Part shown: positions 34,943 to 47,889 of the stretch, piece after piece | How the letters are laid out: each line of letters starts with the position of its first letter | How positions within the stretch are numbered: position 1 is the first letter of the stretch | Origin: Sequoia sempervirens | Lineage: Eukaryota; Streptophyta; Pinopsida; Cupressales; Cupressaceae | DNA: 64,000 nucleotides | Reading direction: 5' to 3' | NCBI GenBank assembly: GCA_007258455.2 | Contig: VDFB02373365.1 | Span: 223,051,353-223,115,352, forward strand | Made by a program: the position numbers and the translations under genes | Notes under the pieces: model-generated | What the model was told of the DNA's origin: nothing | The model's database searches: none | Seen by the model: only the letters and a program-made list of their open reading frames with translations

Positions 34943-36095
34943 TGTTGGAAATAGGATGCCATTTAATTGTAAATCCTAAACATTAATTATTTCATGTATC
35001 TCCTAGATTCTTGGAATGTGTTCAACAACACTAAGATTAGGATGAGATTAATATTTGGATGAAATAAATCATGAAATTGACATTTGTATTTATTCCTAAA
35101 TAATAGGAGCATGTGGGTGCACACATGGTAAGGTGAAACTCACCTTGAATCAGTTAACTATACAGAGTAACAGTTAACACTTCTGAATGCATGTAAAGAT
35201 CCTAGAAGTTAGGATTTGATGTTTGCATGCTTGAAGTTCAGTTAAGTTAAGTTCAGATCAGAATAGTTGATTCGGTTTCGATTCGAGTTAAGTTGATTCG
35301 ATTCGGTTTAGTTGATTGAATCGGTTTAGATTGATTCGATTCGGTTGATTATCTTGATTTGCATGCAAGTGCATGTTGCATGCATGTTGTTATTTTGAGT
35401 TGCATGTAGTTAGCTTCAATTAACTTGTAATGCATAATAACATTGAGTTGTATGACAGATAACAGGGACTACCTCCAGTTAACAAGGGATGACCATTCTT
35501 TGGGAATGGTGTTGAGTAAATGTTTCAGTTAACAATAAAGCACTTGAAGCAAACTTGGGCGCCCAAGATGCTTTATTGGAATTAACTCCAATGCATGTTA
35601 AGATATTTTTGATGGCTCAGTTAAGTAGCTTTAATTGTGGGCGCCATCTTTGAGGAATAGCTTTGGAATTATCACCGAAGTGAAGGAGAAGTTGTAGCTT
35701 CAGTTTGGGACACCCAAATGCATGATGCACATGCTGTAAGCTTTAGTCTTCACTGAAGAACTCTACTTGAAGGAATATGGCGTACCTTTTCAAGGGCTTG
35801 TGCTTATGCATTGTAATTATCACCATTTGGAGATTACAAGGTTGCATATTGTCTATATATCTCATTCAAGTTGAATAGAGTTGTGAGATTGGTTATTGCA
35901 GGTGTGAAGAAGATTGTTGAAGACAGAAGAAGCATTCTCAAGCAAGAATTGGAGCTATTGTAATTCAGAGTTTGAATAATAGAATAATTCTTGGTGGAGT
36001 TTTTTCCCGAAAGGGTTTCTCCACGGTATATCTTGTGTGATCCTTCTATTATCCTGTCTAGTTCTTCTTAATAATTCTCTCTACATTCTACAACA
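34943..36095 (+). repeat. Candidate solo LTR, copia-like
   Basis: It begins TGTTGGAAATAGG and ends TTCTACAACA, giving matched TGTTG/CAACA termini. Near the right end is GTTTTTTCCCGAAAGGG then TTTCTCCACGG, the motif typical of plant copia LTR ends. CTATATAT about 250 bp before the end could be the LTR TATA. A minisatellite of GATTCGATTCGGTT units sits at about 35262-35350. No primer-binding site or polypurine tract adjoins it, and the flanking 5 bp (AAACT and GTAAA) do not match, so the ends or the solo status may be wrong. Confidence 0.5.
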
Positions 36096-36099
36096 GTAA

Positions 36100-37740
36100 A
36101 ATGGATTAATCAAGATAATCATCCACAAAGAATTTTATGTAACAAAGAAAAGACTTAATTAGAACAACAATTTTGAAGTTTTACAGAGCATTAAGCTAAG
36201 AAAACACCTCATTTTTCAACAAACTAAAGAGACACAAGACTTAGAAAATATAATGTTAGGTCCCAATAGGGTGTGTTGGGACTCAATTTCCCATTGTCTT
36301 TTTTTTCTTGAGTCTCTTCCTTTTATATGCCTATGGAGTATGATCCTTCATCAATATCCAATATGAGAAATCCCATAAGGGTCATCATTTCAAAGTGTGT
36401 TTTTGGTTGTGTTCCCCTCCCATGTACTTCAATCAATTCCTAAAACTATGAAAATTCAAAAGGTTGCTAAGTAAGAAAGGTTGGATATTTCATAGGCTTC
36501 AAGAATCAATGATTCTTGGTTCCTATGGAACCTCCAACAAAATTTGTAACCCTTGTAAAAATAAAATAAGTTGCTCAAAGGTTTTATAGGAACCAATATT
36601 CATTGGTTGTTGGTTCCCATGAAACCCACAACAAGAATGCTTGATAGTGCAATTGAAGATAAAAGGAAGTGGAGGGAGAAGGTGAAGATTTTGTTGGTTC
36701 CTATTGGATGTGTAACAACCAAAAAAGAAAGAAGATGGTTGCAAGTGGGTTGTGGAGGTTCATGTTTGGTGTAAAAACACTAGAAGAGGGAAGAGCAAGA
36801 TCCTGCAATGTTTTTTTACAATGTGTGATGGCTCAAATATAAGGAAAAAGTGTTGTGTGTGTCTCTCTTTTCATCCAATAAACCTACTCAAAATAATGGA
36901 ACCATTTTTCCTATCTACCTAAATTTATTGTAGATTTCCTCCTTCCATTTGTAGTGTACATTTTGAGTGGGAGAAGACCTAAGCTATGAGTTTTGAAATT
37001 ATGAACAATGCAGTGATTATGGTTAACGCCATGTTGTTGTTAAAGGTGATTTTGAGGAATTTTCCAAGAGTCTTGCTCTATTCGTGGTGTCTAGAGGATA
37101 TGCAATTGCAAGGATTTATCTAGGGTTTCAACCATGTCATGTCTAGTTGTAGAAAGGAAGTGAATTAGTGATGAAGGATAAAGTGTATCAACATTACAGA
37201 AAGTATGTCTCCATGTTGTATGTATTTCTCTTGGAAAATATTCAATTTTATAATGGTTTCCCCTTGTCACATTTGTTGACATAAAAGTAATGAACATTTG
37301 ATAATGTGATAGAATTTAAATATATTATTAACTTTGTAATAATAATTTGTTGATCACATATGGATTTATGCATTTCAATTTAGATTAATAAGTGTGCTCT
37401 TTATGCAATGCTTGTAATTTGATGGCATATTTCCCTAGATCGAGTTTTCTATATTTTCTTCATTGTTTCTTTTCTTTATCTATGACTCTATAGACCAATG
37501 AATAAGGCACCGATCTCTAGTCCGTCTCACCAATCTCACACCATTTAGAAAACAAATCATTAGTATAGGATTAGTTATGTGACCGGCGGATTAGTATGGG
37601 TTGACTACAGTTGATCCATGAAGAATCAAAGCATAATTGTGCCATTAAACATTGATCCAATAGAAATAATTCAAAATAAACTAAACTAAACATCTATCAA
37701 AACTAACTTGCCAAACTACGAAAGCTTTTAAAATTCCTAC
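36100..37740. other. No gene seen
   Basis: Unremarkable AT-rich sequence. An imperfect duplication of GGTTCCTATGGAACC-like words occurs at 36510-36700. Confidence 0.45.
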
Positions 37741-39399
37741 TCTAATCCATTGAAACTTATCCTATTAGGGGAGTGGTGTCACGGTGATGTGGAACGACAA
37801 CCCATTCCCAATCTGATGGATAAATGAGCTTGTTCCAATTAGTTTTATAGAAGAGAACGGATGAAACTGATAAGAAATGTGAGATGAAACATGATTAAAA
37901 GCTAAATGAACATGATGCAAGCTATTTTAACTGCTATGGGTATATGCAAGCCTAATCTAAATGAGTTTTAAGCTAAAAATATTTAAACCCTAATTATCAA
38001 ATAAGCTAAATGGATGGAAGCCATTAATGGAAGTTAATCTATTATGCAAGTAATTTAACTAAAATGATGTTAAATGTAAGTGCAAGTGCAAATGATTTTA
38101 ATAGCATAAGTTTGATGTTAAAAGATGGATCCATTTGTCTCCAAATAGTGACCTATTTATAAGAAAGCAAATGAGAAATGGAGGGTTGAGATCAAAAAGG
38201 TTAATAAACGATCAAGGATGAAGGAAGTTGGAGGCATGGATCATGGATTCTCATCAATGGATGAGGATCAGTGATGAAATTTATTCAAGGGTTCACCTTT
38301 GTCCAAATAAACACACTTTTAACTTGCACAAGAGGTCACAAGTTAACTTGCACAAGAAGTCAAGTAAGTTTGTTGCAGAAAAGGAATATTCCCCTTTTTC
38401 AAATGAGTGATGAGAGAAAATATTCTTTGGAATATTCTCATGGGTGAGAGAAATAGACATTTAGCAAATTAAAACAAAGTTTAATTGTGCAAAAGGGGAA
38501 GGAATATTCCATGGGAATATTCCTTTTGAAGGAATGTGCAAAGGAGGAATATTCCCTTGGAAGTGGGGGAATTAGATTTATTAGTAATTGAATAATTAAA
38601 ACAATGTTAATTATGCAATTTTAGAAGAATTATATGATATTCATTAAATAAAATGATTTAATGAAAAGGGGAGATATGATATGACATTTAATTAAATAAT
38701 TTAGGGTTATTTAATTAAATAAGAGGACTTGGGGATTTAAATTAAACAACTTGATGTGTTTAATTTAATAAGATGAAATGTTAGCATGAAAGGGGGTGAA
38801 TTAACCCGATTAGATTAATTAGGTTAATAGATGCAAATGATGAAATTAATTAAATAGTTGGGCCAATTTAATTAATTAAGCAAAAAGAGGATGGGTTTTA
38901 GGAGGAAATGATGTTAGTATACCTAATTCAAGTGCATGATATCATTCAAGACATTTTTAAGTGTCTACAAGTTAGTCCTTATGTACATTCATAACCTTGT
39001 GATGTAACCACAGATCCATATTTAGTGAGCTTCAAAAAAATCATTTTGTGCAAGTTATGATTGCACATCATTATCAACTATCTAGGGGTTATATGCAACC
39101 AATTTTTCTTGACCTAGTGATAATGTTTGGGGTTAAGAATACAATTGGGTTTGGTTTGCAGACGTTTTGTGATTCTATATTTTGTGCGATTTTTATTCTT
39201 GTTAAGGTATACCCATAGGAACACCCTCCTAAGTATAAGTTAAGCTCTAAGCGTAGGAGAGATAACTCACTCTCGTTAAGTTGACCTTCAACCCTCTACA
39301 ATCTACTAATGAGCTAATTTCACTTGTATGGTGAAAAACCTAGCCTTATGAGTGTGATTTTGTTCTAGGAACTGGAGCAACAGTTCTAGGACAAAAAAA
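37740..39399 (+). repeat. Ty3/gypsy 5' LTR (left end undefined)
   Basis: Plus-strand partner of the inverted fragment at 7740-8790. It ends directly at a primer-binding-site-like sequence at 39400, so it is read as a 5' LTR of at least 1.65 kb. The segment 38560-38900 is rich in TTAATTAA and GGGGA words. No matching 3' LTR was found downstream before the gap. Confidence 0.55.
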
Positions 39400-39417
39400 T
39401 GGCATCGTTGTCATGGA
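39400..39417 (+). other. Degenerate gypsy primer-binding site
   Basis: TGGCATCGTTGTCATGGA resembles TGGCGCCGTTGCCGGGGA, the primer-binding sequence seen after the 5' LTR in plant Athila/Tat-type gypsy elements. Several changes are CG to CA/TG, as expected from methylated-C decay. Confidence 0.55.
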
Positions 39418-39639
39418 CAATCTTTTAGTTTTATTTTGCAAACCTCTGCAACTCAAATCAGAGAATTTTTCTATTCTAGTAAATGAAGTTTTAGTTTCTA
39501 GAAAATATTTTGTCTCTTCTAAGTGAAGAGTGATGACTCTATTTCAGTCAACCTAGCAATCAAGAAATAAAACAAAAGACCCTTTGATGGAAAGAACAAG
39601 GTAACCCATATATCAACAAGGGAAAAATGAAACTTCCAC

Positions 39640-40420
39640 CAATGTAAGAAGACATCCATATTTGGAAGTTCATAGTAATGAAGTCATTTGTACCTACCTA
39701 TCTAGTTTCAAAATTTTGTTATGAAAATAGAAATTATTTGTTAATTAATTTTATAAATCAACACTTGTATACTTCTAAGGATTCAAGTAGTAGTAGAATA
39801 ATCAATAAATATAGACAAATTTCTAGGATTTATTATGAAGACAGAAATGATATGATGGTTGGTAGAAGAGATGTGGATATATATTGTAATGCATATCATG
39901 ATTACCAGTCTTCCCCTTCCCCCAACACATCATGTGATTGTATTGATGAAGTTGATAAATTGTTAGCTCAAATGGAGACATAGAAACAAATGGTAGTTTT
40001 TGAGAAAAAATAGGTTGAATTGAAAACAATCAATATGATTCTTGTTAAGATGACGATGGATAAATATTATAACACAAAAAAAATGGCATGAGTTATCAAG
40101 ATATAGAAACATATGATATTTTCCAATGTTCTCTCCCTCCCAAGATGTCGTATAATGAAGAAATTGAACATCATAAGGTGTTGTATCATCTTAAACAAGA
40201 GCATCAACAAATTCTTGCAGACACTAGGTTGTAGGAGGCTCAACTTGCCACCCTCGATAATCTAAAGGCCCTTTTAGTGAGTAGAGGGAAGATCTTCCTC
40301 ATGAGTATAATTTTTCACAATACTATTGATCAGGATGATGCATCAAGATATAGCTCCATGGATGGAGAAGATAAATATAGTGATTATGATGTAGTTGATG
40401 TGTGCTTTCAAAATATGTAG
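39640..40420 (+). pseudogene. Decayed ORF downstream of gypsy PBS, probably gag
   Basis: Frame pieces include RIINKYRQISRIYYEDRND then MMVGRRDVDIYCNAYHDYQS, CDCIDEVDKLLAQMET, and after stops EIEHHKVLYHLKQEHQQILA and EAQLATLDNLKALLVSRGK. Position (about 240 bp after the primer-binding site) suggests gag, but no zinc knuckle or capsid motif is recognised. Confidence 0.45.
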
Positions 40421-41039
40421 TGTTGATGAATAACAACATGAGTTTCTTGATCACAACACAAAACACCCAAAGGAACTCACCCAACCATCCCTACAGTCCA
40501 AGATACCATGTGATTATGTGAAATCCTAGCCAAATTTAGTAGTGGTGCAAGTAATAAATGAATATTAGTTGAAATATGAACATGTGTTTGTACTAATAAT
40601 GATATTCTTGCTACATCAATGGAAAATTCCATGTGAAAAAATAAGAAACCACAATGGGTAGAAAATAACATTGGTGGTAGTAGTGTTGTGAAGAAGGTGA
40701 CAAAGAGAAAGAAATATCTACTGTAATAGTGAGTAGTAAAGAAGAAAGAATTGCCAGTAGCTTATGAACATGAAGTTATAAAGGGAGAAAAATTACATAA
40801 CGAGGCACAATGATTTATGTCTCAACCACTAGAAATGAAATGTATCAAAAAAGAGGAAGATGTGTGTACAACTAAATAGTGAAGTGAATCAGTTCATGAA
40901 ATTCATTACATGAGGTATGTACATGTTTACAATATCAAGGGTGAACTAGAAATTAGTTTCTTGTTTGATGTATTTCCCTTTTTGTCCCTATCATTGATAA
41001 TGAAGATTTTTATATTTTTTGCATTAGAGTGACATAGAT

Positions 41040-41500
41040 ATGGCTATACCTAGTGATAAGATTGTTGAAATAAATTCTAGTTTAGCAAATGATTTTCAAT
41101 TTGAATGCCTTACCTTTAAAGAGTGTGAAGATAGTGATCATGTGGATCATATGAGAACCTATTTATTTTGTGTAAGACTTGTTGTCTTTCTCATGTAGAG
41201 AGTGTTTCAATAAGTTCACCAGATGTTATTCCATTGATTGAGGAAGAAGAAATAAAAATAGCAAGACAATTTGATGAATTTATTTCATCTGAAGTGTCTC
41301 ATGATCTCAATGGTTGTGCTAATGAAGTTTGCATCAACATAGATGATGGTGATTTTACCATGCTTGATATCTTGAAGCACACTTCCCTATTTTATGATCT
41401 ACCTTTTAAATTAAATGTCTCCCATCTAAAGAACCAGGATTATATTGTCGATTTAGTTGCCCCTTGTAACTCTGGACCAAAACCTCAACAAGATAGATAG
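41040..41500 (+). pseudogene. Acidic ORF fragment of the same element
   Basis: Two frames joined near 41175 encode an acidic segment: DKIVEINSSLANDFQFECL, CLSHVESVSISSPDVIPLIE, EEIKIARQFDEFISSEVSHD and CINIDDGDFTMLDILKHTSL. The open 110-codon part is 41168-41500. No family is recognised. It lies on the same strand as the presumed gag 0.6 kb upstream and may be a linker or extra ORF of the gypsy element. Confidence 0.4.
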
Positions 41501-43840
41501 ATCAGTTGGAGGGAGAGAACCATTGCTTTATCACTTCATTTCTTCATGATTATAGAAGATAGGATATTGCAAGGTGATGTAAACTTGAAAAATCTCTCAA
41601 AGGATAGCTTTAACATGGTCAATCTCTCTTAGATTTAAATCCACAAAATATATTTTGTGCAGCAATTAGTTATCAATACCTAGAATTCTCTACGAAAATT
41701 GGTTTCTTACAAAGGAAAAGGTGCCCAAGTGCATGCTCAACTCCAATGGATCAAAGAGAGGGACTGTGGAAAAAAAAAATCTTTCAATATTTGTAGCACA
41801 AATATAAAAATAGTATATCTTTACCATTAAATCTATTGATGGCTACATCCATACCAACCATGATGCCATTTTACAAACATTCTATGAGCATTTAAAAAAT
41901 TTATGAATATATGACTTCGTTGCTAATGAAATTCTCCCCATCCTTAAGGATTGTGTAGTTGGATGGATACCTCAAAAATAGACCTTGAACACAGTAAGTT
42001 TCTTAATCACCTTCTTTCCATAGAAAAGAGCTGATATATAGTGTTAGGGTTAATGTAGAGCTTTGAGGAGGATGACTAGGGTTTGATAGAAGTAGTGAGA
42101 TTGAGCTACCTAGCACATATGTCAGAGATCAGGGTAGAAAAGGTGTTGTTCATAGTGTTAGTTGAGTAATGGTATTCAAAGATGGTATTTTTTAGCTCCT
42201 TATAGGGGATATGATGGTGATTTTAGAGGATACATGGAGGATTCTACAAATCCTAATTCATGGGATTAAGGTTTACTAGCAAGTGATGGATATGCAAGGA
42301 TCTTTAGGATGGCTATTAGGGATGGGGTATTTTCCCATGCATGGATGGCCTTAGACATCAATGCATGTTTGGATCAGGTATATTGAGTACCCTTTCTATT
42401 AATAGAAATTGTCAAAGGAATGTTGCTACCTAACAAGTTCCATAGGTTCTCATGGTGATGTTCATGGATATGGTAGTAGACATGGTGGAGATAGGGACAT
42501 TATTTGCATGGGCTCTATCCATGTTAGCACACTTATACATGTATCTAAACTTAGTAGTGTATTAGGATAGTCAAAGTATTGGGCTTCAACACTATTATAG
42601 ATATGATCTTAGGAGTACATTGCAATCAACTAGATTGAGGGGGTGCAAGTGAAGCAATTACCAAATGAGCCAACAATGTATGGGTAGAGGATTGTGAAGA
42701 GTGGTCAACAAAGAAATTTAGGAGAGATTGGTTATTACAATTGGGTCATTTTGAGCTTGTGGTAGCAGATATCACACGAAGGTCATATACGGCCATGTAT
42801 GTTTGGGGATATAAGATCATTTTTCTTTGATTTTCATGTAAACATTATGCTATATCATCAGGTGATGTGACTATATATCATTAAGTAATATAGGCCTAAT
42901 AGGGTAATGAAGTAATTTAGGCTATAGTAGGATATCCCTACCCCACCACATGTCTAGGTATTGATGGTGAGAGATATTATACACTAGGGACCATGGGTGG
43001 ATAAGTAGAAGACAACTTCCAATTCTGTTCTGTTGTCACCAATATAGCGAGATGAGCAGGGAAATGTTGTAGATTCTAGGATAGTGGTTAGATATGAGGC
43101 TTGGTTGGTAGGCATTAGGCCCAAGTAGTTGAAAATATTGTATAAGCCAATATTTGAGGCTTTGGGGGCCACTATTTAGTTAGTATTAAGATACCAATGG
43201 CATCAATAGTAGCAAGGAGGTGGGAGAGTGCATTGGAAATTTGGCAATGAAAATGGTAGCAACACTAGCAAAGGGAGATAGAGGAGGAGATGATTGAGGG
43301 GATGAAAAATATATCCCTATATAGGATGTACTTAATTAGGTAGAGGTATCAAAGGATAGGCCACCAAGGTCAACATAGGAAGGGGATACCATAGAAAGAA
43401 TGTATGAAAATATTTTGTAGGTGTAGTATAGTAGAGGGATCCTCTAAAGATAGAGTGTCATAGTCTTCAAGCCATATTAGATGTCACTTAGGTAGAGCCT
43501 GATGTGGTAATGCAAATAATATAGGGGATAGATAGACTCGAGGAAGAGGGAGATAGGTTATAGGATCTATTAGATGTTGCACAAGCAAACAATTAGTGGT
43601 TGTGGGTGAGAGACCAAGCTAGAGGTTGTTGTGTTCACAAAGCATGTCCTAAGCATTAGCAAATGTGATGAGGGATTTGAGAGATGCACAACATGGGATA
43701 CAAGAGACATAATATTAAATATAACTATATGTTTTTTGTGTTGGGAGAGTAAAGAGAGACCTCACTTTTAGATTACTTGAGTGTTTTCTTAGGGGATTTA
43801 GGTATATCACAATCAATCTTTTGGAACTCAACCCCACTTT
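41500..43840. other. Decayed sequence up to the assembly gap
   Basis: No protease, reverse transcriptase or integrase motif was found. The region is TAG/ATAGG-rich on the plus strand, with weak coding-like runs (for example near 42200-42370 and 42740-42830) that match nothing recognised. Confidence 0.4.
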
Positions 43841-43940
43841 NNNNNNNNNNNNNNNNNNNNNNNNNNNNNNNNNNNNNNNNNNNNNNNNNNNNNNNNNNNN
43901 NNNNNNNNNNNNNNNNNNNNNNNNNNNNNNNNNNNNNNNN
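43841..43940. other. Assembly gap, 100 N
   Basis: Exactly 100 N, the usual placeholder for a gap of unknown size. Sequence directly right of it matches the start of the tandem repeat at 44024. Confidence 0.98.
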
Positions 43941-44023
43941 TAGTTATTAGTTATGCAATGCAAAGTAATTGCATAACTGCTTAGGTTGACTTTGTAGAAA
44001 CTATATTGTAATTGAATTTTTTT

Positions 44024-44480
44024 CATCTATCAACATATAGTTGTTAGTTATGTAATGTGAAGTAATGTTTTGAGTTTGGAAGATGCAATGCAATGTATAA
44101 TCAACAATTTGAATATAAACTACAAAAATCTATTTTTTACAATTCATTAGTTAAACTCTCTATTTTATTTGCTCTCTATAACTCCATTGCTATGGAAATT
44201 CCTTTCAATTAAAAAAAATAAAAATTTGTCTCTTATTCTACAATTCTTTACATTTTGTCATCTATCAGCATCTAGTTATTAGTTATTCAATGTGAAGTAA
44301 TGCTTTGAGTTTGAAATATGTGCAATGCAATGTAATCAACAATTTGAATATAAACTATAAAAATCTATTTTTTACAATTCATTAGTTAAACTCTCTATTT
44401 TATTTGCTCTCTATAACTCTATTGCTATGGAAATTCCTTTCAATTAAAAAAAGGTTTTTGTCTCTTAGTCTACAATTTTT
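44024..44480 (+). repeat. 235-bp tandem repeat abutting the gap
   Basis: Copies start at 44024 and 44259 (CATCTATCA(A/G)CAT(A/C)TAGTT) and share CAATTTGAATATAAACTA, TTTTTTACAATTCATTAG and CTATGGAAATTCCTTTCAAT with about 95% identity. A third partial copy (TAGTTATTAGTTATGCAATG) begins at 43941, right at the N run. Confidence 0.95.
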
Positions 44481-44502
44481 GTTGTTGTGTAGAACATTAT
44501 AG

Positions 44503-47500
44503 ATGGATCAACGTTGAAGGTTGACTATGAATCAATACCATGCATTTGATGAGAGAGTAGCCGATGAAAGGGACATGGAAAAATATCCATGTCCATGTAA
44601 TGGTTGGCTTGGTGGAAAGGTGAGAAAAAGAAGTCTTATTTATTGGCATATGATAAGATATGGGCATAGTGGTATAAGCCCTTGGAATGTCAATTATTAT
44701 GAAGATATGATAGAATTGCAGAGTGTGAGAGATGAAGAGGCAACAAACATAGATGAAGAGGCACCAAACATAGATGAAGAGGCCCCAAACATAAATGAAG
44801 AGGCACCAATGTTAGAGGAAGGGTTTGAAGTTGATAGAATGTTGAATGAGGGTCTAAACGATGATTGGGCCAAGTTGATGGAGGATGCTTTAAAGCCTTT
44901 GTATGCTAATTTCAAGTTAAATAAAAATCCTTCAAATTCTTAACTTGCAAGTGGTGTTTGGTTGGACAAATGAGAGTGTTATTGGCATTATTAAGTTTGT
45001 TGTTACCACCTGACTCCACATTGCCAACAAAACGAAATCAATGTAAAAAGGAAATCACTAAGCTAGGCTTAGGGTATGAAAACATCCACACATGTGTGAA
45101 TGGTTGTGTATTATTTCACAAGAATCTTGCAAGTGAGAGTGAATGTCTAAAATGTCATGAAGCGAGGTATAGAAAATGGTTGAAATCAGCTGTTGTTCCT
45201 AGAAAGGTTCATTGCCACTTTCTAATAATCCCACGATTACTTTGAATGTATAGGTGCAAAGACATTGCTAAACTTATGCAATGACATGCCCAAAATAAGA
45301 GCACTGGTGGAAAACAATGACATGTGCCTGATTCTAAGACGTGGATGGAATTTGATAACATATGGCCTGATTTTTCTCAAGATCCTCGTATTATAAGGTT
45401 GGGTTTGGCTCTAGATGGGGTGAACCCATTCTCAAATCAAAACTTACTAAATGGTCAACTTGACCAGTGCTTTTAATAAATTATAACTTTCCTCCATGGT
45501 TAGAAATTAAACCATTTTTCCTAATGGTATCATTGATTATACCAGGAAATAAAAGTGTGACTTTAGATATAATTGATGCTTATCTAGAGCCATTATATGA
45601 TGAGATAATGGAATTATGGAAATGAATTGAAGCAATTCAATATTTAAAGTATGTTCATTCAATCAAATTCACTTTATGAGCTTCCTTATTGTTTACGATT
45701 CATGATATTCCTGCATATGGCACATTGTTTAGTCTCAATGTTCATGGATACCATGGATGTCCTGCCTACAACTTTAAGTATTTTGTGAGGCACTCAAGCA
45801 ATTTGTGTAAGTTTATTTATTGTGGAAATAATGCTTACCTTAAAATGGATCATCCATATCATCAAGAAAAAACATGGTTCAATGGTCAAGAAGAGAATTT
45901 TGAAGCACCATTTCTAATAACAGGTGACTACATTGTTGAGAATGGACAAAAAAGAATGTCATTTATTGAAAATGATAGGATTGTTGGTAATAGATATGAT
46001 CCATGTAATGAAAGCGGTGTAAAAAGGTTGTGCGTATTCTATAAGTTTCCATACTTTAAGGATATAGCCATTAGGCATACTGTTGACTTTATGCATATTG
46101 AGAAAAATATAGCCTATGCTATTATAGAAACTCTTTTTGGTGCTTTTGATACTATTTCATCAGGTGAAGACTTTCGACAACTAAAGATTCGTCAAAATCT
46201 TTGGGTTGAAAAATATGATGATGAAAAATATAGAAAACCTAGTGCTCCTTATGTCTAGACAAAGGAACAACGTGCACAATTCTTATAGTTGATGTCTTAG
46301 ACTCGCTTTCCCACTAGATATGTAAGTAGTAGTATTAGAAGCCAAACTAACATTAATGACTTAAGAGGCCTCAAGACCCATGACTATCATGTCATAATGG
46401 AGAATAGTTTACCTATTGTGGTAAATATATAATTAAGTTTGGAAAAGGGGCCAAGATTGGTAGTTATAAGGTTGGGCCTAATATTAAAGAGAATGAGTTT
46501 ACATGTATTAGATCCTTCAAACTTTGATAGTTAGAGGGAGGAGGTTGTTGAAGTCCTTTGTCTATTGGAATGGGAATTTCTACCAACAATCTTTAACATT
46601 TCTATGCATCTTTTGATACATCTACAATATGAACTAAAGCATTGTGACCTGATAAGAACAACACAGATGTATCCTATAGAATGATATATGAAGGTTTTGA
46701 AAAAAAAAATTCATACTAGGGAAAAATCGAAAGGTAGCATGTCTGAGGGATATTCAATGCAAGAGGCCATGGGATTTTGCACAGAATATATGAAGGATTT
46801 TAAAAATGTCAATCGTCATGTATGGGATGATGAAGAAGAAGAGACAGTTGTAGGTGAAGCATTAGAAGGCAATGGATGTCGCTTCAAGCTATCACATCAA
46901 GAAAGAAGTGTGATACATGCCTATATTCTTCAAAACACATCTTTGTTCGATAAGTGGCGCGAGTAAAAAAAAATTACATAATAATTTATTTACTCAATTG
47001 CATTTACACATTTATATTATTAATCTTACTATTTGTATGTTAATATTCTATGTAGAAAATATGAAGAAGACAATCAAGCTTGGAAGCAACATCGACCTCA
47101 AAAGTGCAGACATCATGCTGATTTGATTGGAGGTGATTCTTTTCCAAAATGTGAAGAATGGATTGCTAATGCAATTAGTGATGCAAAAGAAGAAGGTCAA
47201 GATATAACAACAGAGGAAAGTGATCTTTCACAATCTCCACATTTATGGGCTATGTGTTTCAGTGGAATGTGGGCCTATGGTAGTCATTTAAGAGGGAAGA
47301 AAAAGGAAAATGGAAGACAAATTGTGATTGTGTTGTTAGTGCTTAATTTCTTCATGAAACTGAGAAGAAATTTTATGTTGAATTCATCCAAGAAATTATT
47401 CAAGTGGATTATGGTGAAAATAGTCCTATATTATTAAAATGTAAGTGGATTCGACCATCTATAGTACAATTTGATGAGTATGGATTTGTATGTGCAAATA

Positions 47501-47889
47501 TAAGACAATTTTTATTAGAGACAGATGAGTCGTATGTTTCCCCTCTTCAAATTAACCAATCATTTCTAATTGATGATGTAAGAAGCCAAGGATGGTCATA
47601 CATCATTAAAATAGAGTCTCATTCAAAATGAAAATTCATGGAAGTTGTTGATATAATGCCTAATGGGAAATATGTTAATTTACAAGAAACATTCGAAGAA
47701 GCGGATGAAGATGATGATGGAGTGTTTGAAGAAGACATTGTGATTACCAATGAAGATATTGGGAGAGAGAATGCATTGCATGTCACAGATGAGGATGAGG
47801 AAGAAAATCAAGTAGATGTAGACATGAGTGATCAGGATTCTGATCTTGTTGGAAATGCAGATGATTATGATGATGTTTTGTCACCTTAA
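44503..47889 (+). pseudogene. CACTA (En/Spm) transposase, TNP2-type, decayed
   Basis: Domains appear in the canonical order with breaks between them. The transposase-associated N-terminus is MEKYPCPCNGWLGG..YWHMIRYGHSG, then acidic EEAPNIDEEAPNINEEAP repeats. The TNP2 core shows WPDFSQDPR..RLGLALDGVNPF, FTIHDIPAYGTLFSLNVHGY and RHTVDFMHIEKNIAYAIIET. DUF4218-like HDYHVIMENSLP, MYPIE.YMKVLKK and SEGYSMQEAMGFCTEYMKDF come next. DUF4216-like DYGENSPILLKCKWI, FDEYGFVCANIRQF and PLQINQSFLIDDVRSQGWSY follow, then an acidic tail to 47889. A TGA lies near the start (44515), with several frameshifts at 44940-45690 and 46258-46690. TNP2 cuts CACTA termini in the nucleus. No CACTA terminal inverted repeats were found, so the element's ends are unknown. 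Confidence 0.9.
46963..47055 (+). other. 93-bp GT-AG intron in the CACTA transposase
   Basis: TGGCGCGA|GTAAAA at 46963 and TATGTAG|AAAATATG at 47055. Splicing turns the stop right after WRE into a continuous WREKYEEDNQAWKQHRP. The T-rich, AT-rich interior fits a plant intron. Confidence 0.75.
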
